Positions 1 to 7,594 of a stretch of 64,000 nt of DNA are shown here, in pieces. Each line of letters starts with the position of its first letter. The stretch's first letter is position 1. The position numbers and the translations under genes were made by a program. Below the pieces are notes generated by a model, which saw nothing but the letters and a program-made list of their open reading frames with translations, made no database searches and had not been told where the DNA came from. This stretch comes from Pleurocapsa sp. PCC 7327 (GTDB lineage Bacteria > Cyanobacteriota > Cyanobacteriia > Cyanobacteriales > Microcystaceae). Location of the stretch: the NCBI RefSeq assembly GCF_000317025.1, contig NC_019689.1, forward strand, positions 1,403,501 to 1,467,500, read 5' to 3'.

Positions 1-1203
1 AACTCCTTCTGCTCCAAAAGCTGACCAGTGCATTCCTGCTTGTTTTAATCTTTGAGTAACTACACGACGATTGGAACTTTCAACTACACCTGAACCAATC
101 ATTAACCCGGCTTTTAAATAGGATTGATAATCAATTCGACTTTGATTATTAGTTAAATAACGCTCTAGGTCAGTAATCGCTTCGATTAAATCTTTCTTGT
201 TTCTTTTTAATTTATGAGAATTGTGAATAACAGTTTGCCACTGAGATTTTTTCAGCAATTGCTGTTGAATTTTCACCCAATCTTTTTGTTGTTGTTCCCC
301 TTTTGGATAAGCTGCTTTAGCTACTGCCCAAACATATTCTGAGAGATGAAAAAAATCGAGAATTTCTATTGAACCAGGAAATTGTTCCTGTGCCATTGAC
401 CAAATCCAATGTGCGCCATCACCAATAACTACTGTATTTGTAGCTTTTTGACCTGCTAGTTGATTATATAATTGGAATACTCTATTCTTAAATTCCTTAC
501 GTGATTTTAAAGTTGCGACATATTCTCTTCGACGTATTTTCCCTCTTTTACCCTTAATTTTTTGATGGTCTTTACTCCAAAAAATTACACCGACTTTGGC
601 TTCTTTATAGCCCTGTTTTTGATTAAGGGGAGTCATGACTCCATCAACTCCCACATATAATAAATCTGATTTAGATGAATCTGAATTTGTAGATTCAGGC
701 GCTCTACTAGGCATTTGTTGATGGTCGAAACTAAATTCTTGTGATTGTAGAATATTTCCTGTCTTTTCAACTTGATTGGCAAGGGTTTTTTCCGTTAATT
801 CAAGATGAGTCCATCTTGGAAAAAGTTGATGAGAATTGGGGAATTCACTACTAATCCCCAAGGCACAAGCTAATTCTAAAACCATTGGCAACCATTTATC
901 TTTTGGCAATCCCAACTCTTCATCAACTTTTACTTTCAAACCATCAGATGTTTGATAAACTCTGCGCTTAATACTTATTTCACCTAATGGTGTATAGTAG
1001 CTTTTCGACCAGATGGTTCTCGGAGTAGAGTATAACCGTTCTTTTTCTTCAATACGCGCTTGTACTAATTGTTGTTGCACAAAATTTCCCAATTTTAGCC
1101 AGATATCATGAAATTCACTGACAAACTCGGATAAATTATTCCAGTCTGGTAATGAATTGAGTGTTTCATTAATTTGGGACAGAATTGACTGGAAGTTATT
1201 CAT
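1..1203 (-). CDS. ISKra4-like (ISLre2-like) DDE transposase, C-terminus beyond the window
   Basis: An uninterrupted reading frame of about 401 codons runs from an ATG at 1203 leftwards to the window edge, so the C-terminus is missing. Visible DDE-type landmarks are GVDGVMTP (first Asp), VIGDGAHWIW (second Asp) and GSGVVESSNRR (Glu), followed by MHWSAFGAEG near the edge. This order and the GDGAxWIW block are typical of ISKra4 and the related ISLre2 transposases, and I cannot separate the two here. The enzyme would cut and paste its own element. The right terminal repeat should lie between 1203 and 1310 but I could not define it without the other end. The frame looks intact, so the element may be active. 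Confidence 0.8.
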   Translation of the reverse strand, partial: MNNFQSILSQINETLNSLPDWNNLSEFVSEFHDIWLKLGNFVQQQLVQARIEEKERLYSTPRTIWSKSYYTPLGEISIKRRVYQTSDGLKVKVDEELGLPKDKWLPMVLELACALGISSEFPNSHQLFPRWTHLELTEKTLANQVEKTGNILQSQEFSFDHQQMPSRAPESTNSDSSKSDLLYVGVDGVMTPLNQKQGYKEAKVGVIFWSKDHQKIKGKRGKIRRREYVATLKSRKEFKNRVFQLYNQLAGQKATNTVVIGDGAHWIWSMAQEQFPGSIEILDFFHLSEYVWAVAKAAYPKGEQQQKDWVKIQQQLLKKSQWQTVIHNSHKLKRNKKDLIEAITDLERYLTNNQSRIDYQSYLKAGLMIGSGVVESSNRRVVTQRLKQAGMHWSAFGAEGV

Positions 1204-1309
1204 TTTTCGTTTTAAAGAGTCGAAGGTCTTACTTATGTTATCGTAAAATAAACGCTAACCAACTCCCCTTCCCCACATCTTTTTTCGCTCACCCTTTGTT
1301 AGGTTATAT

Positions 1310-1545
1310 TTACTCATTATATTTGTACACAGGAGTCTCAATAACACGATCTGGTTCTTTCCCATTCGCAATGAGCTGCTGTAAGTTTTTCACAGTGGAA
1401 GGAGAAAAAAGCGCTCCCCAGTCTCCTCATTTACACGAGCAGGAACGTTCTCGACTATGTAGAACTTGCCATTGAGTTGTAGCGTATAAGTTACTCTATC
1501 ATCAACCAGGAATTCTTCTAGGAATTCTTCACCCTTACTCGTCAT
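1310..1545 (-). pseudogene. YgiT-like antitoxin (C-terminal type), frameshifted
   Basis: The reading frame starts at ATG 1545, overlaps the end of the DUF4258 gene by 11 bp, and encodes a product with LNGKFYIVENVPARVNEETG, the usual core of the YgiT-type antitoxin that partners DUF4258 toxins. It stops early, just after ERFFLLPL. In another frame the expected continuation follows (PSTVKNLQQLIANGKEPDRV, then IETPVYKYNE, stop at 1310). The break sits at a run of six A on the plus strand (1405-1410). One more base there restores a full protein of about 78 residues. The N-terminal CxxC zinc finger seen in classical YgiT proteins is absent. The break could be a real mutation or a homopolymer sequencing error. 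Confidence 0.65.
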
Positions 1546-1852
1546 TTCTATGACTTCTCCTCATTGTAAAGTTGTTATCCCATCGTTCAGGGTTAGGTTC
1601 GTACACCGCAATAATTTTAATAAGAGGTCGAGTATAACAGCTAAACTTGATATGAATTGGGCGTTGAGCTTGTGTCAAGCCAAAAATAAGATAACTTGGA
1701 TTATGCTTATCATTGGAATAGTCTCTAATTAGCTGTCCATTAGCAACTACCTCTTTAATTTCATTGATTTGAATCTGATGCGTTATGAACTGCTCCACAG
1801 CATGATTGGAAAACTCAAATTTATTGCTAGTAACCTTTCGGCGAATTTCCAT
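1535..1852 (-). CDS. DUF4258 family putative toxin
   Basis: The 105-residue protein carries the DUF4258 pattern: an N-terminal FSNHAVEQF segment and a central SYLIFGLTQAQRPIHIKFS strand pair, ending in VYEPNPERW. DUF4258 proteins are RelE-like small proteins usually found just upstream of a YgiT-type antitoxin, and the downstream overlapping gene fits that partner. The likely role is a ribosome-dependent mRNA interferase toxin, which is inferred from family and neighbour only. The frame is intact while the antitoxin frame is broken. The last codons overlap the antitoxin start, which suggests translational coupling. There is no strong ribosome binding site before the ATG at 1852. Confidence 0.7.
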   Translation of the reverse strand: MEIRRKVTSNKFEFSNHAVEQFITHQIQINEIKEVVANGQLIRDYSNDKHNPSYLIFGLTQAQRPIHIKFSCYTRPLIKIIAVYEPNPERWDNNFTMRRSHRNDE

Positions 1853-1940
1853 AATAGGGTGATTGAATAAACCCAGATAAGGGGCGAGTAACCCAAGATA
1901 TGCATAGGCCGCTGCATTACGAGCCGTGATGGGTAAAGCC

Positions 1941-1957
1941 CCTGAATTCTATTCAGG
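1941..1957. repeat. left-end hairpin of the IS200/IS605 element
   Basis: A 7-bp perfect stem (CCTGAAT and ATTCAGG) with a 3-nt loop lies just past the tnpA stop codon. In this family such imperfect or perfect subterminal hairpins are recognised by the Y1 transposase TnpA as single strands. The position relative to tnpA fits the left end of a divergent IS605-type element. Confidence 0.5.
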
Positions 1958-1984
1958 AGATATAAGCGAACAGGATGAATTTAT

Positions 1985-2386
1985 TCATCCATGATGGGGG
2001 TCATTAATGTATTCCAAAACTTTCTGAGTACTAATTTTTCCAGTCGTATCAAACATATAAGAGTGTGTCCACAAGCTAGGCAATCTTAACAATTCTGGAA
2101 ACTCTTGTCTTAGTATTTGTGACGATCTCCCCTTAAAAGCTTTAACTACTTGAGAGATTGAATGATGCGGCTCGTATTCAACTAATAAATGGATGTGAGC
2201 TGGAGCAACTTCTAATGCCTTGATAATCCATTTCTTGTCATTGGCAACAGACTGGAATATCTCAATACATCGAAGCTTCAAGGGTTCATTGCTAGCAAAA
2301 ACCCTTCTACGTCTACACGGTATCCCAACCAAATGAACAGTAGCTAATCCAACAGCGTGATTGTAGTGATTATCAACAGTTCTCAT
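1985..2386 (-). CDS. tnpA: IS200/IS605 family transposase TnpA (Y1 HUH)
   Basis: The protein has 133 residues, the normal size for a Y1 transposase. It carries the HUH motif as AHIHLLVEYEP (His-Ile-His) and the C-terminal nucleophile segment QKVLEYINDPHHG, where the Tyr would be the catalytic residue. TnpA enzymes excise and insert single-stranded DNA at hairpin ends. The gene is intact, ends beside the left-end hairpin, and is divergent from the tnpB remnant that begins about 50 bp away. Family assignment is strong. Activity cannot be judged from sequence alone. Confidence 0.9.
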   Translation of the reverse strand: MRTVDNHYNHAVGLATVHLVGIPCRRRRVFASNEPLKLRCIEIFQSVANDKKWIIKALEVAPAHIHLLVEYEPHHSISQVVKAFKGRSSQILRQEFPELLRLPSLWTHSYMFDTTGKISTQKVLEYINDPHHG

Positions 2387-2433
2387 GTAGATGATTATTG
2401 ATTATCTAGATAGCTAATGGTATCATACCCCTA

Positions 2434-3608
2434 TGAAGACACTGAAGTTTAGAGCTTCTATCAACACAAGCGGAACAGATACCTTAAGCGAATGATTAAT
2501 GCGGCTGGGGGAATCTACAACCATTGTATTGCTCTCCACAAACGCTACTACCCTATGTGGGGCAAGCACTTAAACTGCTCAAAACTTCAGTCTTATATTG
2601 CCAAGTTGAGAAAACGTAATCCTTTGTGGCAAACAGTAGGATCTCAAGCAGTACAGGATATCTGTCAACGCATTGATAAAGCCTAGCAGTTATTTTTTAA
2701 GCACAATAAAAAGGGAGTTAAACCACCAAGTTTTAAGAAGGTCAAGAAATACAAATCCTTCACCCTTAAGCAAGCAGGTTATAAGTTCCTGGGTGGCAAT
2801 AGAGTCAAAATTGGTAGTAGAGTTTATCAATTTTGGAAGTCCAGAGAGATTGAGGGAACGGTCAAGACATTAACCATCAAACGCACACCGTTAGGTGAGT
2901 TATTTATGGTCATTGTTGTTGATGGTAGTAATCGAGAAGTCGAACGCCAGTCGCCACAAGTCGGGGAACCCGCCCATGGCGCTGGCTCAGTTAAAATGGG
3001 TAAAATCGCTGGCTTTGATTTTGGATTAAAAACATTTCTCACCGGCTCAGACGGAACAAGAATTGAGTCTCCCCAATTTTTCAAACAGTCTCTAAACGCT
3101 ATCAAGAAGGCTAGTAAGCATCTCTCTAAAAAGCTAAAAGGATCATCTAATAGAGAACGAGTAAGGAAGAATTTAGTACGCCAGTACGAAGATGTTTCTA
3201 ATCGTCGGCGTGATTGGTTTTGGAAGTTAGCCCACGAGTTAACAAATAAGTTTGATGTACTTTGCTTTGAAACTCTCAACTTCAAGGGAATGCAACGTCT
3301 TTGGGGCAGGAAAATATCTGACGCTTGCTTTGGGTGAGTTCCTACGAATTCTTGAATGGGTAGCCAAAAAGAAAGGTAAATTAATTGTATTTATTGACCA
3401 ATGGTATCCATCTAGTAAGACTTGTGCGTGTTGCGGACGCGTTTTAGAAAAGTTAGATTTGTCCATTAGAGAATGGCGCTGTCCATCTTGTCAGTCAATT
3501 AATGGTAGAGACGACAACGCATCTCAGTTAATTTGTGCAGTCGGGGCATCGACTGTTGGGTTAGGTGATGTAAGACCGTATGAAACTGCAATCGCTGTTG
3601 GACCCTAG
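2434..3608 (+). pseudogene. tnpB: TnpB (IS605 OrfB, RNA-guided nuclease family), broken in three places
   Basis: Joined over three lesions the reading frames give a near complete TnpB. A frameshift lies soon after the start (between about 2450 and 2470). There is an in-frame TAG at 2684-2686 where a Tyr codon is expected (KAYQLFFKHN context). A one-base insertion near 3319-3325 changes GRKISDLALGEF into an early stop. Visible landmarks are GKIAGFDFGLKTF (RuvC Asp), DVLCFETLNFKG (Glu), a zinc finger with CACC and CPSC, and GRDDNAS (last Asp). TnpB proteins cut target DNA guided by an RNA from the element's right end. With three lesions this copy should be dead. Confidence 0.85.
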
Positions 3609-3844
3609 AATCCCCGCAATTCAATTGCGGGGATTATGTCAACAGGATTAAACCAAAATGCTACAAGAAATTCTCTCAATGCTTCATCAGTGTCATTGTC
3701 TAGCTCTAGATCGAGTTTCTTTTCTGCTTGGCGAGCGATGTGGATAGCTCTAATCTGACACAGAAGTATCTGAGCAACTAAAGCACTCTTTATAGGTAAA
3801 AAAAGATAAAGAACTAAGAGTAACTCAGGAATTTTAGGTTTCAT
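3605..3844 (-). CDS. small hypothetical protein, 3-prime end possibly replaced by the IS
   Basis: This 79-residue frame begins MKPKIPELLLVLYLFLPIK with a hydrophobic stretch at residues 7-30, followed by a charged segment rich in Glu, Asp and Leu. I do not recognise it. Its last dozen codons run through the right-end hairpin of the IS element, so the natural C-terminus may have been lost when the element inserted. It could be a small membrane-associated protein or a chance frame. It is kept because the first 65 residues have a protein-like composition. Confidence 0.35.
   Translation of the reverse strand: MKPKIPELLLVLYLFLPIKSALVAQILLCQIRAIHIARQAEKKLDLELDNDTDEALREFLVAFWFNPVDIIPAIELRGF
3609..3635. 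repeat. perfect 13-bp hairpin at the right end of the IS200/IS605 element
   Basis: AATCCCCGCAATT is followed after one base by its exact reverse complement. It lies directly after the tnpB stop codon, the normal place of the right-end hairpin that TnpA recognises, and would also be at the 3-prime end of a guide-RNA transcript in this family. It might also act as a terminator for the plus strand, but no T-run follows. Confidence 0.6.
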
Positions 3845-3908
3845 TAAAATTAGTTACCTAATTCTGAATCCCTGTCCTCAAGATAATCTATCTGAAGTCC
3901 AACGTCAA

Positions 3909-4490
3909 TCAAAGAATTTCACTTAAATCTAAAATAAATCCAGGTAAGACATCTTCTCCTGATAGAGTTTGAGGATTATTTAAAATCTTTACTTGTTGCC
4001 CAGAGCGATATATTTCTACTGTTTTTGTATCGGGTTCGATTAACCAACCAAGTTGAACGCCATTATCTAAATATTCTTGCATCTTTGCCTGTAAATCTTC
4101 ATATCGTTGATTTTTTAAATCACTAGGACTTATCAATTCAATCACAAAATCAGGAGCAAGGGGAGGAAAGCCATCTTGTTGTGCTTGAGTTAGTTGATTC
4201 CACCTTTCTAATTTAATCCAACTAGCATCAGGACTTCTTCTCGCACCATTGGGTAAAGCAAATACTGTAGAAGAATCAAATACTTCTCCTGTACCGTCTC
4301 GATCTGCCCAGTTTCTTAGTTGCTGGGTTAAACGGCTATTCTTTCTTCCTGCTGTTCCACCCGTCGGACTCATGATAATTAATTCTCCATCTTTAGTTAA
4401 CTCCATTCGTGCTAGTTGTTCGGCTTGTGCTAGTTGCTCGAATTGTTCTGGAGTTACTCGAAATCCTCTAGGAATAGTAATGGTTTCCAT
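3909..4490 (-). CDS. Uma2 family (DUF820) endonuclease-like protein
   Basis: The 193-residue protein shows the PD-(D/E)xK-like Uma2 core: PDASWIKLERW, then PDFVIELISPSD (the Asp and Glu of the metal site), then LGWLIEPDTKTVEIYR near the C-terminus. Uma2 proteins are very common in cyanobacterial genomes, usually in many copies, and their function is unknown. A nuclease role is inferred from the fold. The ATG at 4490 is preceded by AAAGGGAAAA, an acceptable ribosome binding site. It stands alone, in the same direction as the aminotransferase upstream of it. Confidence 0.9.
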   Translation of the reverse strand: METITIPRGFRVTPEQFEQLAQAEQLARMELTKDGELIIMSPTGGTAGRKNSRLTQQLRNWADRDGTGEVFDSSTVFALPNGARRSPDASWIKLERWNQLTQAQQDGFPPLAPDFVIELISPSDLKNQRYEDLQAKMQEYLDNGVQLGWLIEPDTKTVEIYRSGQQVKILNNPQTLSGEDVLPGFILDLSEIL

Positions 4491-4561
4491 TTTTCCCTTT
4501 GTAACTAATGTCTTTGATTATTATTGTAAATTGGCATTTTCTGCTGTTCAACAGCATATAT

Positions 4562-5845
4562 TTACACTGTCAAGATTTTAGAGATTCTCTCCATTGCCCA
4601 ATCTATTTCTTCAGTAGAAATTACTAAAGGTGGAGCAAAACGAATCACGCTATCTCGCGTCTCTTTGGCTAATAATCCTTCTTTGGCTAAGGCTTTACAA
4701 AAGCATCGCGCTCCGCCAGCTTCTGGATGTAACTCTACCCCAATTAGCAAGCCTTTCCCCCGCACTTCTTTGATATAAGGGCTATTTAGCGATCGCAATT
4801 TTGCTTGGAAATATTCTCCGACAATTGCAGCCCTTTCTGATAATTTTTCTTCGACAATAACATCCAAAGCAGCATTGCCAATCGCAGCAGCTAGAGGATT
4901 GCCGCCAAAGGTACTGCCGTGATCTCCAGGGTTAAAGATTCCTATCACTTCTTCAGTAGAAATAAAGGCAGAGATGGGATAAAATCCCCCCGATAAAGCT
5001 TTTCCTACCGTGATGCCATCTGGTTTGACATCTTCGTATTGATGGGCAAACATTTTACCCGTTCTTCCCAATCCAGTTTGAATTTCATCCAAAATTAGTA
5101 AAACTCGATTGTCTCGACAGATTTGTTCGGCTGCCTTTAAAAATCCCGCAGGCGGAACAATAATTCCTCCCTCTCCCTGAATTGGTTCGACTAAAAAAGC
5201 TGCTGTATGGGGTGTAATTGCTTTTACAAGAGCCTCGGCATCGCCAAAAGGAATGACTTTAAACCCAGGAGTAAAAGGACCAAAACCCTCTTTATACTGA
5301 GCTTCTGTCGAAAAACTAACGATCCCGATCGTCCGTCCGGCAAAGTTATTATCGCAGACAATAATTTCTGCTTGATTTTCTGGTATTCCCTTGATTTGAT
5401 AAGCCCATTTTCTGACAGCTTTGAGAGCAGTTTCTACCGCTTCAGCACCGCTATTCATCGGCAAAACTTTGGGCAATCCAGAAATTTGAGCCAGCTTTTG
5501 ATAGAATGCTCCCAACCGATCGTTACGAAAAGCACGAGAAGTCAAAGTAACTTTGCTAGCTTGTTCTACCATTGCTTGCAAGATTTTGGGATGACAATGA
5601 CCTTGGTTTAAAGCCGAGTAAGCACTTAGAAAATCTAAGTATTTATTACCTTCTATATCCCATACCCAAACGCCTTTTCCTTTAGCAATAACAACGTCTA
5701 GAGGATGATAATTGTTTGCTCCATACTTTGATTCTAGGTCGATGTAATCCTGGGTCTTTTGAGAGGGAATTTCCCGCTTTTGCAGGAGAATATTAGTTAT
5801 TGACATAGTTCTTAATTGTTTCCTAGATATTCGAAAATTAGACAA
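4562..5845 (-). CDS. rocD: ornithine--oxo-acid aminotransferase (class III PLP enzyme)
   Basis: The protein interconverts ornithine and glutamate semialdehyde using 2-oxoglutarate and PLP, in cytosolic arginine/ornithine breakdown. Class III landmarks are clear: GVWVWDIEGNKYLDF near the N-terminus, the SGAEAVETALK PLP phosphate loop, LDEIQTGLGRTGK (PLP-ring Asp) and ITVGKALSGGFYPISAF with the Schiff-base Lys. The overall pattern matches ornithine aminotransferase better than acetylornithine aminotransferase (ArgD). An ATG at 5806 (starting MSITNILLQKRE) has AGGAAA upstream and is the more likely start, giving 414 residues. The extension to 5845 is probably not translated. Confidence 0.85.
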   Translation of the reverse strand: MSNFRISRKQLRTMSITNILLQKREIPSQKTQDYIDLESKYGANNYHPLDVVIAKGKGVWVWDIEGNKYLDFLSAYSALNQGHCHPKILQAMVEQASKVTLTSRAFRNDRLGAFYQKLAQISGLPKVLPMNSGAEAVETALKAVRKWAYQIKGIPENQAEIIVCDNNFAGRTIGIVSFSTEAQYKEGFGPFTPGFKVIPFGDAEALVKAITPHTAAFLVEPIQGEGGIIVPPAGFLKAAEQICRDNRVLLILDEIQTGLGRTGKMFAHQYEDVKPDGITVGKALSGGFYPISAFISTEEVIGIFNPGDHGSTFGGNPLAAAIGNAALDVIVEEKLSERAAIVGEYFQAKLRSLNSPYIKEVRGKGLLIGVELHPEAGGARCFCKALAKEGLLAKETRDSVIRFAPPLVISTEEIDWAMERISKILTV

Positions 5846-6542
5846 GAGATGTTTAGGCTGTTGTTTAATATCAAGTTCGCTTCAACAGTTAAAGGTAATG
5901 ATTGACGAGGAGACTGGGGGACTGGGGGATACGGAGAGAATTTATTTTAAGTGATTATCAGAACTTGATATAAGGTATTGAGTCTGAATAATCGCGAGTA
6001 CAGGTGTAGATTTGAGTTAGCTAATTTACCGGCAACTTGCGACTATATTTTTTTGAGAGCAAACTAAAAAGTGGGATTTAAGGTAATAGCTAATAGCTCT
6101 TAGCTACGAACCTTATTCCTATCGGTTTCATAGTTTAGATCGGCAACGCCCTTTGTAGAGAAGAAACTCGCCATCTATCAGAAATAGCTTAAATTTGTTG
6201 ATGCGATGTGAAACCAGTTACCCATTCTGTCTGAATGTAGAATTTGGCTCCGACAAAAAGTGGCAGTAAAAATTGCCAGGGTTTTCTCAAAACTGATAAA
6301 ACGCTCATCCGTTCCTCGCGGATCGAACATTATTAATACTTTTCTAAGAAGGTATCATCTCTTATTCAATTTGCAAATCCCATAGGGGGGCTTTTGTTAA
6401 GAATTTAGTTAAAGTCTATCTTACTGAAGATACTTGATAACGCTGCAAGCGATCGCGATCGCGTTTAATTCTAAATCTGATTCTCATCACTATTGCGATC
6501 GCAACAAACAAAAAGAGAATAAATTTCCTGGAAATTAAACCT
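5807..6542. other. long intergenic region without a recognisable gene
   Basis: About 730 bp between the aminotransferase start and the terminator of the Hlip-type operon. It holds a G-rich direct-repeat tract (GACTGGGGGACTGGGGGA, about 5912-5931) of the kind scattered through cyanobacterial genomes, and several HIP1-type GCGATCGC sites near 6447-6500. I see no reading frame with convincing homology and no clear structured RNA. Confidence 0.5.
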
Positions 6543-6573
6543 AAAAAAAGTCCTAGTCAGTAGGACTAGGACT
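6543..6573 (-). terminator. Rho-independent terminator of the Hlip-type operon
   Basis: On the minus strand AGTCCTAGTC pairs with GACTAGGACT across a 5-nt loop (10-bp perfect stem) and is followed directly by a run of T (A at 6543-6548 on the plus strand). It lies 21 bp beyond the stop codon of the small membrane protein gene. The stem and T-run together are a textbook intrinsic terminator. Confidence 0.85.
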
Positions 6574-6594
6574 TCATTCACCGTTGGCATTAAT

Positions 6595-6837
6595 CTAGGC
6601 AACCTGAGTAAAAAACAGACCCCAAATAATCCCGGCTACTCCTATAGCAATTAGGAGATTGTTGAAAAATCGTCCGAATTCTCGATTGAATCCTAGAGAT
6701 TTGTCTTCATTACCTGCCGTGAAGAACAACGACCAAGCTTGATTAGCATCTAATTTCTCGAAATTATTGAAATTAGAGCGAAAGACGACGGGAGCAAATA
6801 AATCTTTGTTGGCAAGAACGTCAAAATCAGTTTTCAT
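6595..6837 (-). CDS. small single-span membrane protein in the Hlip operon
   Basis: The product of 80 residues starts MKTDFDVLANKDLFAPVVF, has a WSLFFTAGNEDKSLGFNR segment, and ends in one hydrophobic helix (LLIAIGVAGIIWGLFF). It looks like a cyanobacterial protein associated with the chlorophyll a/b-binding (Hlip/Scp) superfamily, but the canonical ExxNGRxAM motif is not present, so the assignment is by context and general look. The ATG at 6837 is preceded by GGAGAAA. A longer frame to 6873 lacks such support. The gene lies 39 bp after the hli gene and shares its terminator, so the two are probably co-transcribed. Confidence 0.75.
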   Translation of the reverse strand: MKTDFDVLANKDLFAPVVFRSNFNNFEKLDANQAWSLFFTAGNEDKSLGFNREFGRFFNNLLIAIGVAGIIWGLFFTQVA

Positions 6838-6876
6838 CTTTTTTCTCCAAGTTTTCCGAGTTAAATTTTCCAAAAT

Positions 6877-7089
6877 CTACAGACTGGTTAACCATCCAAC
6901 GATGCCATGTCCGGTAATTATTTCGAGGACTAAAAGCGAGACGAATCCAATCATTGCCAGGCGACCGTTAAGTTTTTCGGCGTATTCGGTAAAGCCAGCT
7001 TGAACGGTTTCATCAACGTACATTTTGGGTTCGACGGCAAAGTTGTTGAGTCGGTTGCCTTCTTCGATTTTGTATCCGCGTGCTGTCAT
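6877..7089 (-). CDS. high-light-inducible protein (Hlip/Scp family)
   Basis: The 70-residue protein has the Hlip signature [19 protein letters not shown] (ExxNGRxAMxGF), where Glu and Arg pair in the membrane helix and Asn binds chlorophyll. The N-terminus carries [19 protein letters not shown], as in HliA/B-type proteins. Hlips bind chlorophyll and carotenoid in the thylakoid membrane and protect newly made photosystem II under strong light. The start at 7089 ([11 protein letters not shown]) has AGGAAA upstream. An open extension to 7230 covers the promoter and is not coding. Confidence 0.92.
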   Translation of the reverse strand: MTARGYKIEEGNRLNNFAVEPKMYVDETVQAGFTEYAEKLNGRLAMIGFVSLLVLEIITGHGIVGWLTSL

Positions 7090-7114
7090 CGTTTTTTTCC
7101 TGTTACTGTCCTTA

Positions 7115-7152
7115 TGTAAATAAATATAATCTTTTGTAAAGAAATATGTAAA
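7115..7152 (-). promoter_or_regulatory. likely hli promoter with three TTTACA half-sites
   Basis: Reading the minus strand, TTTACA (7152-7147), 18 bp, then TATATT (7128-7123) makes a good -35/-10 pair about 35 bp before the ATG at 7089. Further TTTACA copies lie at 7140-7135 and 7120-7115. TTTACA repeats resemble halves of the HLR1 site bound by RpaB at high-light genes, but the spacing here (12 and 20) differs from the classical 10-bp spacing. RpaB control is therefore only a suggestion. Confidence 0.45.
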
Positions 7153-7474
7153 TAGCTTGACAAAGATTCCGGGGTAGTAATCGCCGACCCAAGAGTAGGG
7201 TAAACCCTCCTCAGAACCTAGGTCAGGCAAAGAGATAAATTAGGTAAATAGCCTCAGCAATTCGCTCCCGTTGGTATCCCGACTGACGATCTGATTTTGG
7301 CGATCGCTTGCTGAGTTTCTGTCCAGCGATCGCCTTTCAGATTAACCCGCACAAGGTATTAGCGAATATTGATTCTCCTTGTCAACCCACGACATCGATT
7401 GCCCAAAATAAGCTTTCAAAGGTACTTGATTAGCTGTAAATCACTTAACCTTTTAAGCTTTTTTCTCTAAATCA
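7153..7474. other. intergenic region between divergent hli and polysaccharide genes
   Basis: This stretch separates the minus-strand hli promoter from the shared upstream element of the plus-strand glycosyltransferase gene. I see no gene. Two HIP1-like GCGATCGC sites lie near 7300-7335, and a single CTTAACCT, the half-site motif of Pho boxes, at about 7443. A lone half-site is not enough to claim phosphate control. Confidence 0.4.
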
Positions 7475-7563
7475 GACAAAAGTTAGACAAAAGTTAGACA
7501 TCTTAAAAGCTTCCGCAGGCGCGATCGTAGATCGACGAACTAGATACTGATCGATATAGAGAA
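7475..7563 (+). promoter_or_regulatory. shared regulatory element, copy A (upstream of the Alg13-like gene)
   Basis: The element contains two copies of AAAAGTTAGAC in 11-bp direct repeat (about 7478-7499), then TTAAAAGCTTCCGCAGG, the block GCGCGATCGTAGAT, and a -10-like GATACT at 7543-7548 followed by TATAGAGAA. The distance from the last TTAGACA (7494-7500) to the -10-like hexamer is 42 bp. Copies at 13373 and 16717 have the same parts and the same 42-bp distance. An 11-bp direct repeat upstream of a promoter without a good -35 fits activation by an OmpR-type response regulator, which is an inference. Confidence 0.6.
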
Positions 7564-7594
7564 TTTATTCCAGTTCGTTGAAGGTTAAATAGTC

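Larger units (their letters stand above)
1935..3640. mobile_element. IS200/IS605-type element with divergent tnpA and decayed tnpB
   Basis: tnpA on the minus strand and a broken tnpB on the plus strand diverge from about 2400, as in the IS605/IS608 layout. Each outer side carries a subterminal hairpin: CCTGAAT/ATTCAGG at 1941-1957 beyond tnpA, and a perfect 13-bp palindrome arm pair at 3609-3635 beyond tnpB. These elements have hairpin ends rather than inverted repeats and make no target duplication. The outer limits are therefore approximate. tnpA looks intact, so the element could still be moved, but its TnpB is not functional. Confidence 0.75.

Noticed and set aside
1185-1475. Plus-strand frame of 96 codons over the antitoxin region
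   Set aside because: It overlaps the coupled toxin-antitoxin genes on the other strand and has no protein-like features.
6160-6370. Possible small RNA in the region before the hli operon
   Set aside because: No strong stem-loop with a T-run and no promoter pattern were found.
7443-7450. CTTAACCT, a Pho-box half-site, upstream of the Alg13-like gene
   Set aside because: Only a single half-site was found. A functional SphR box needs several in a row at 11-bp spacing, so phosphate control is not supported.
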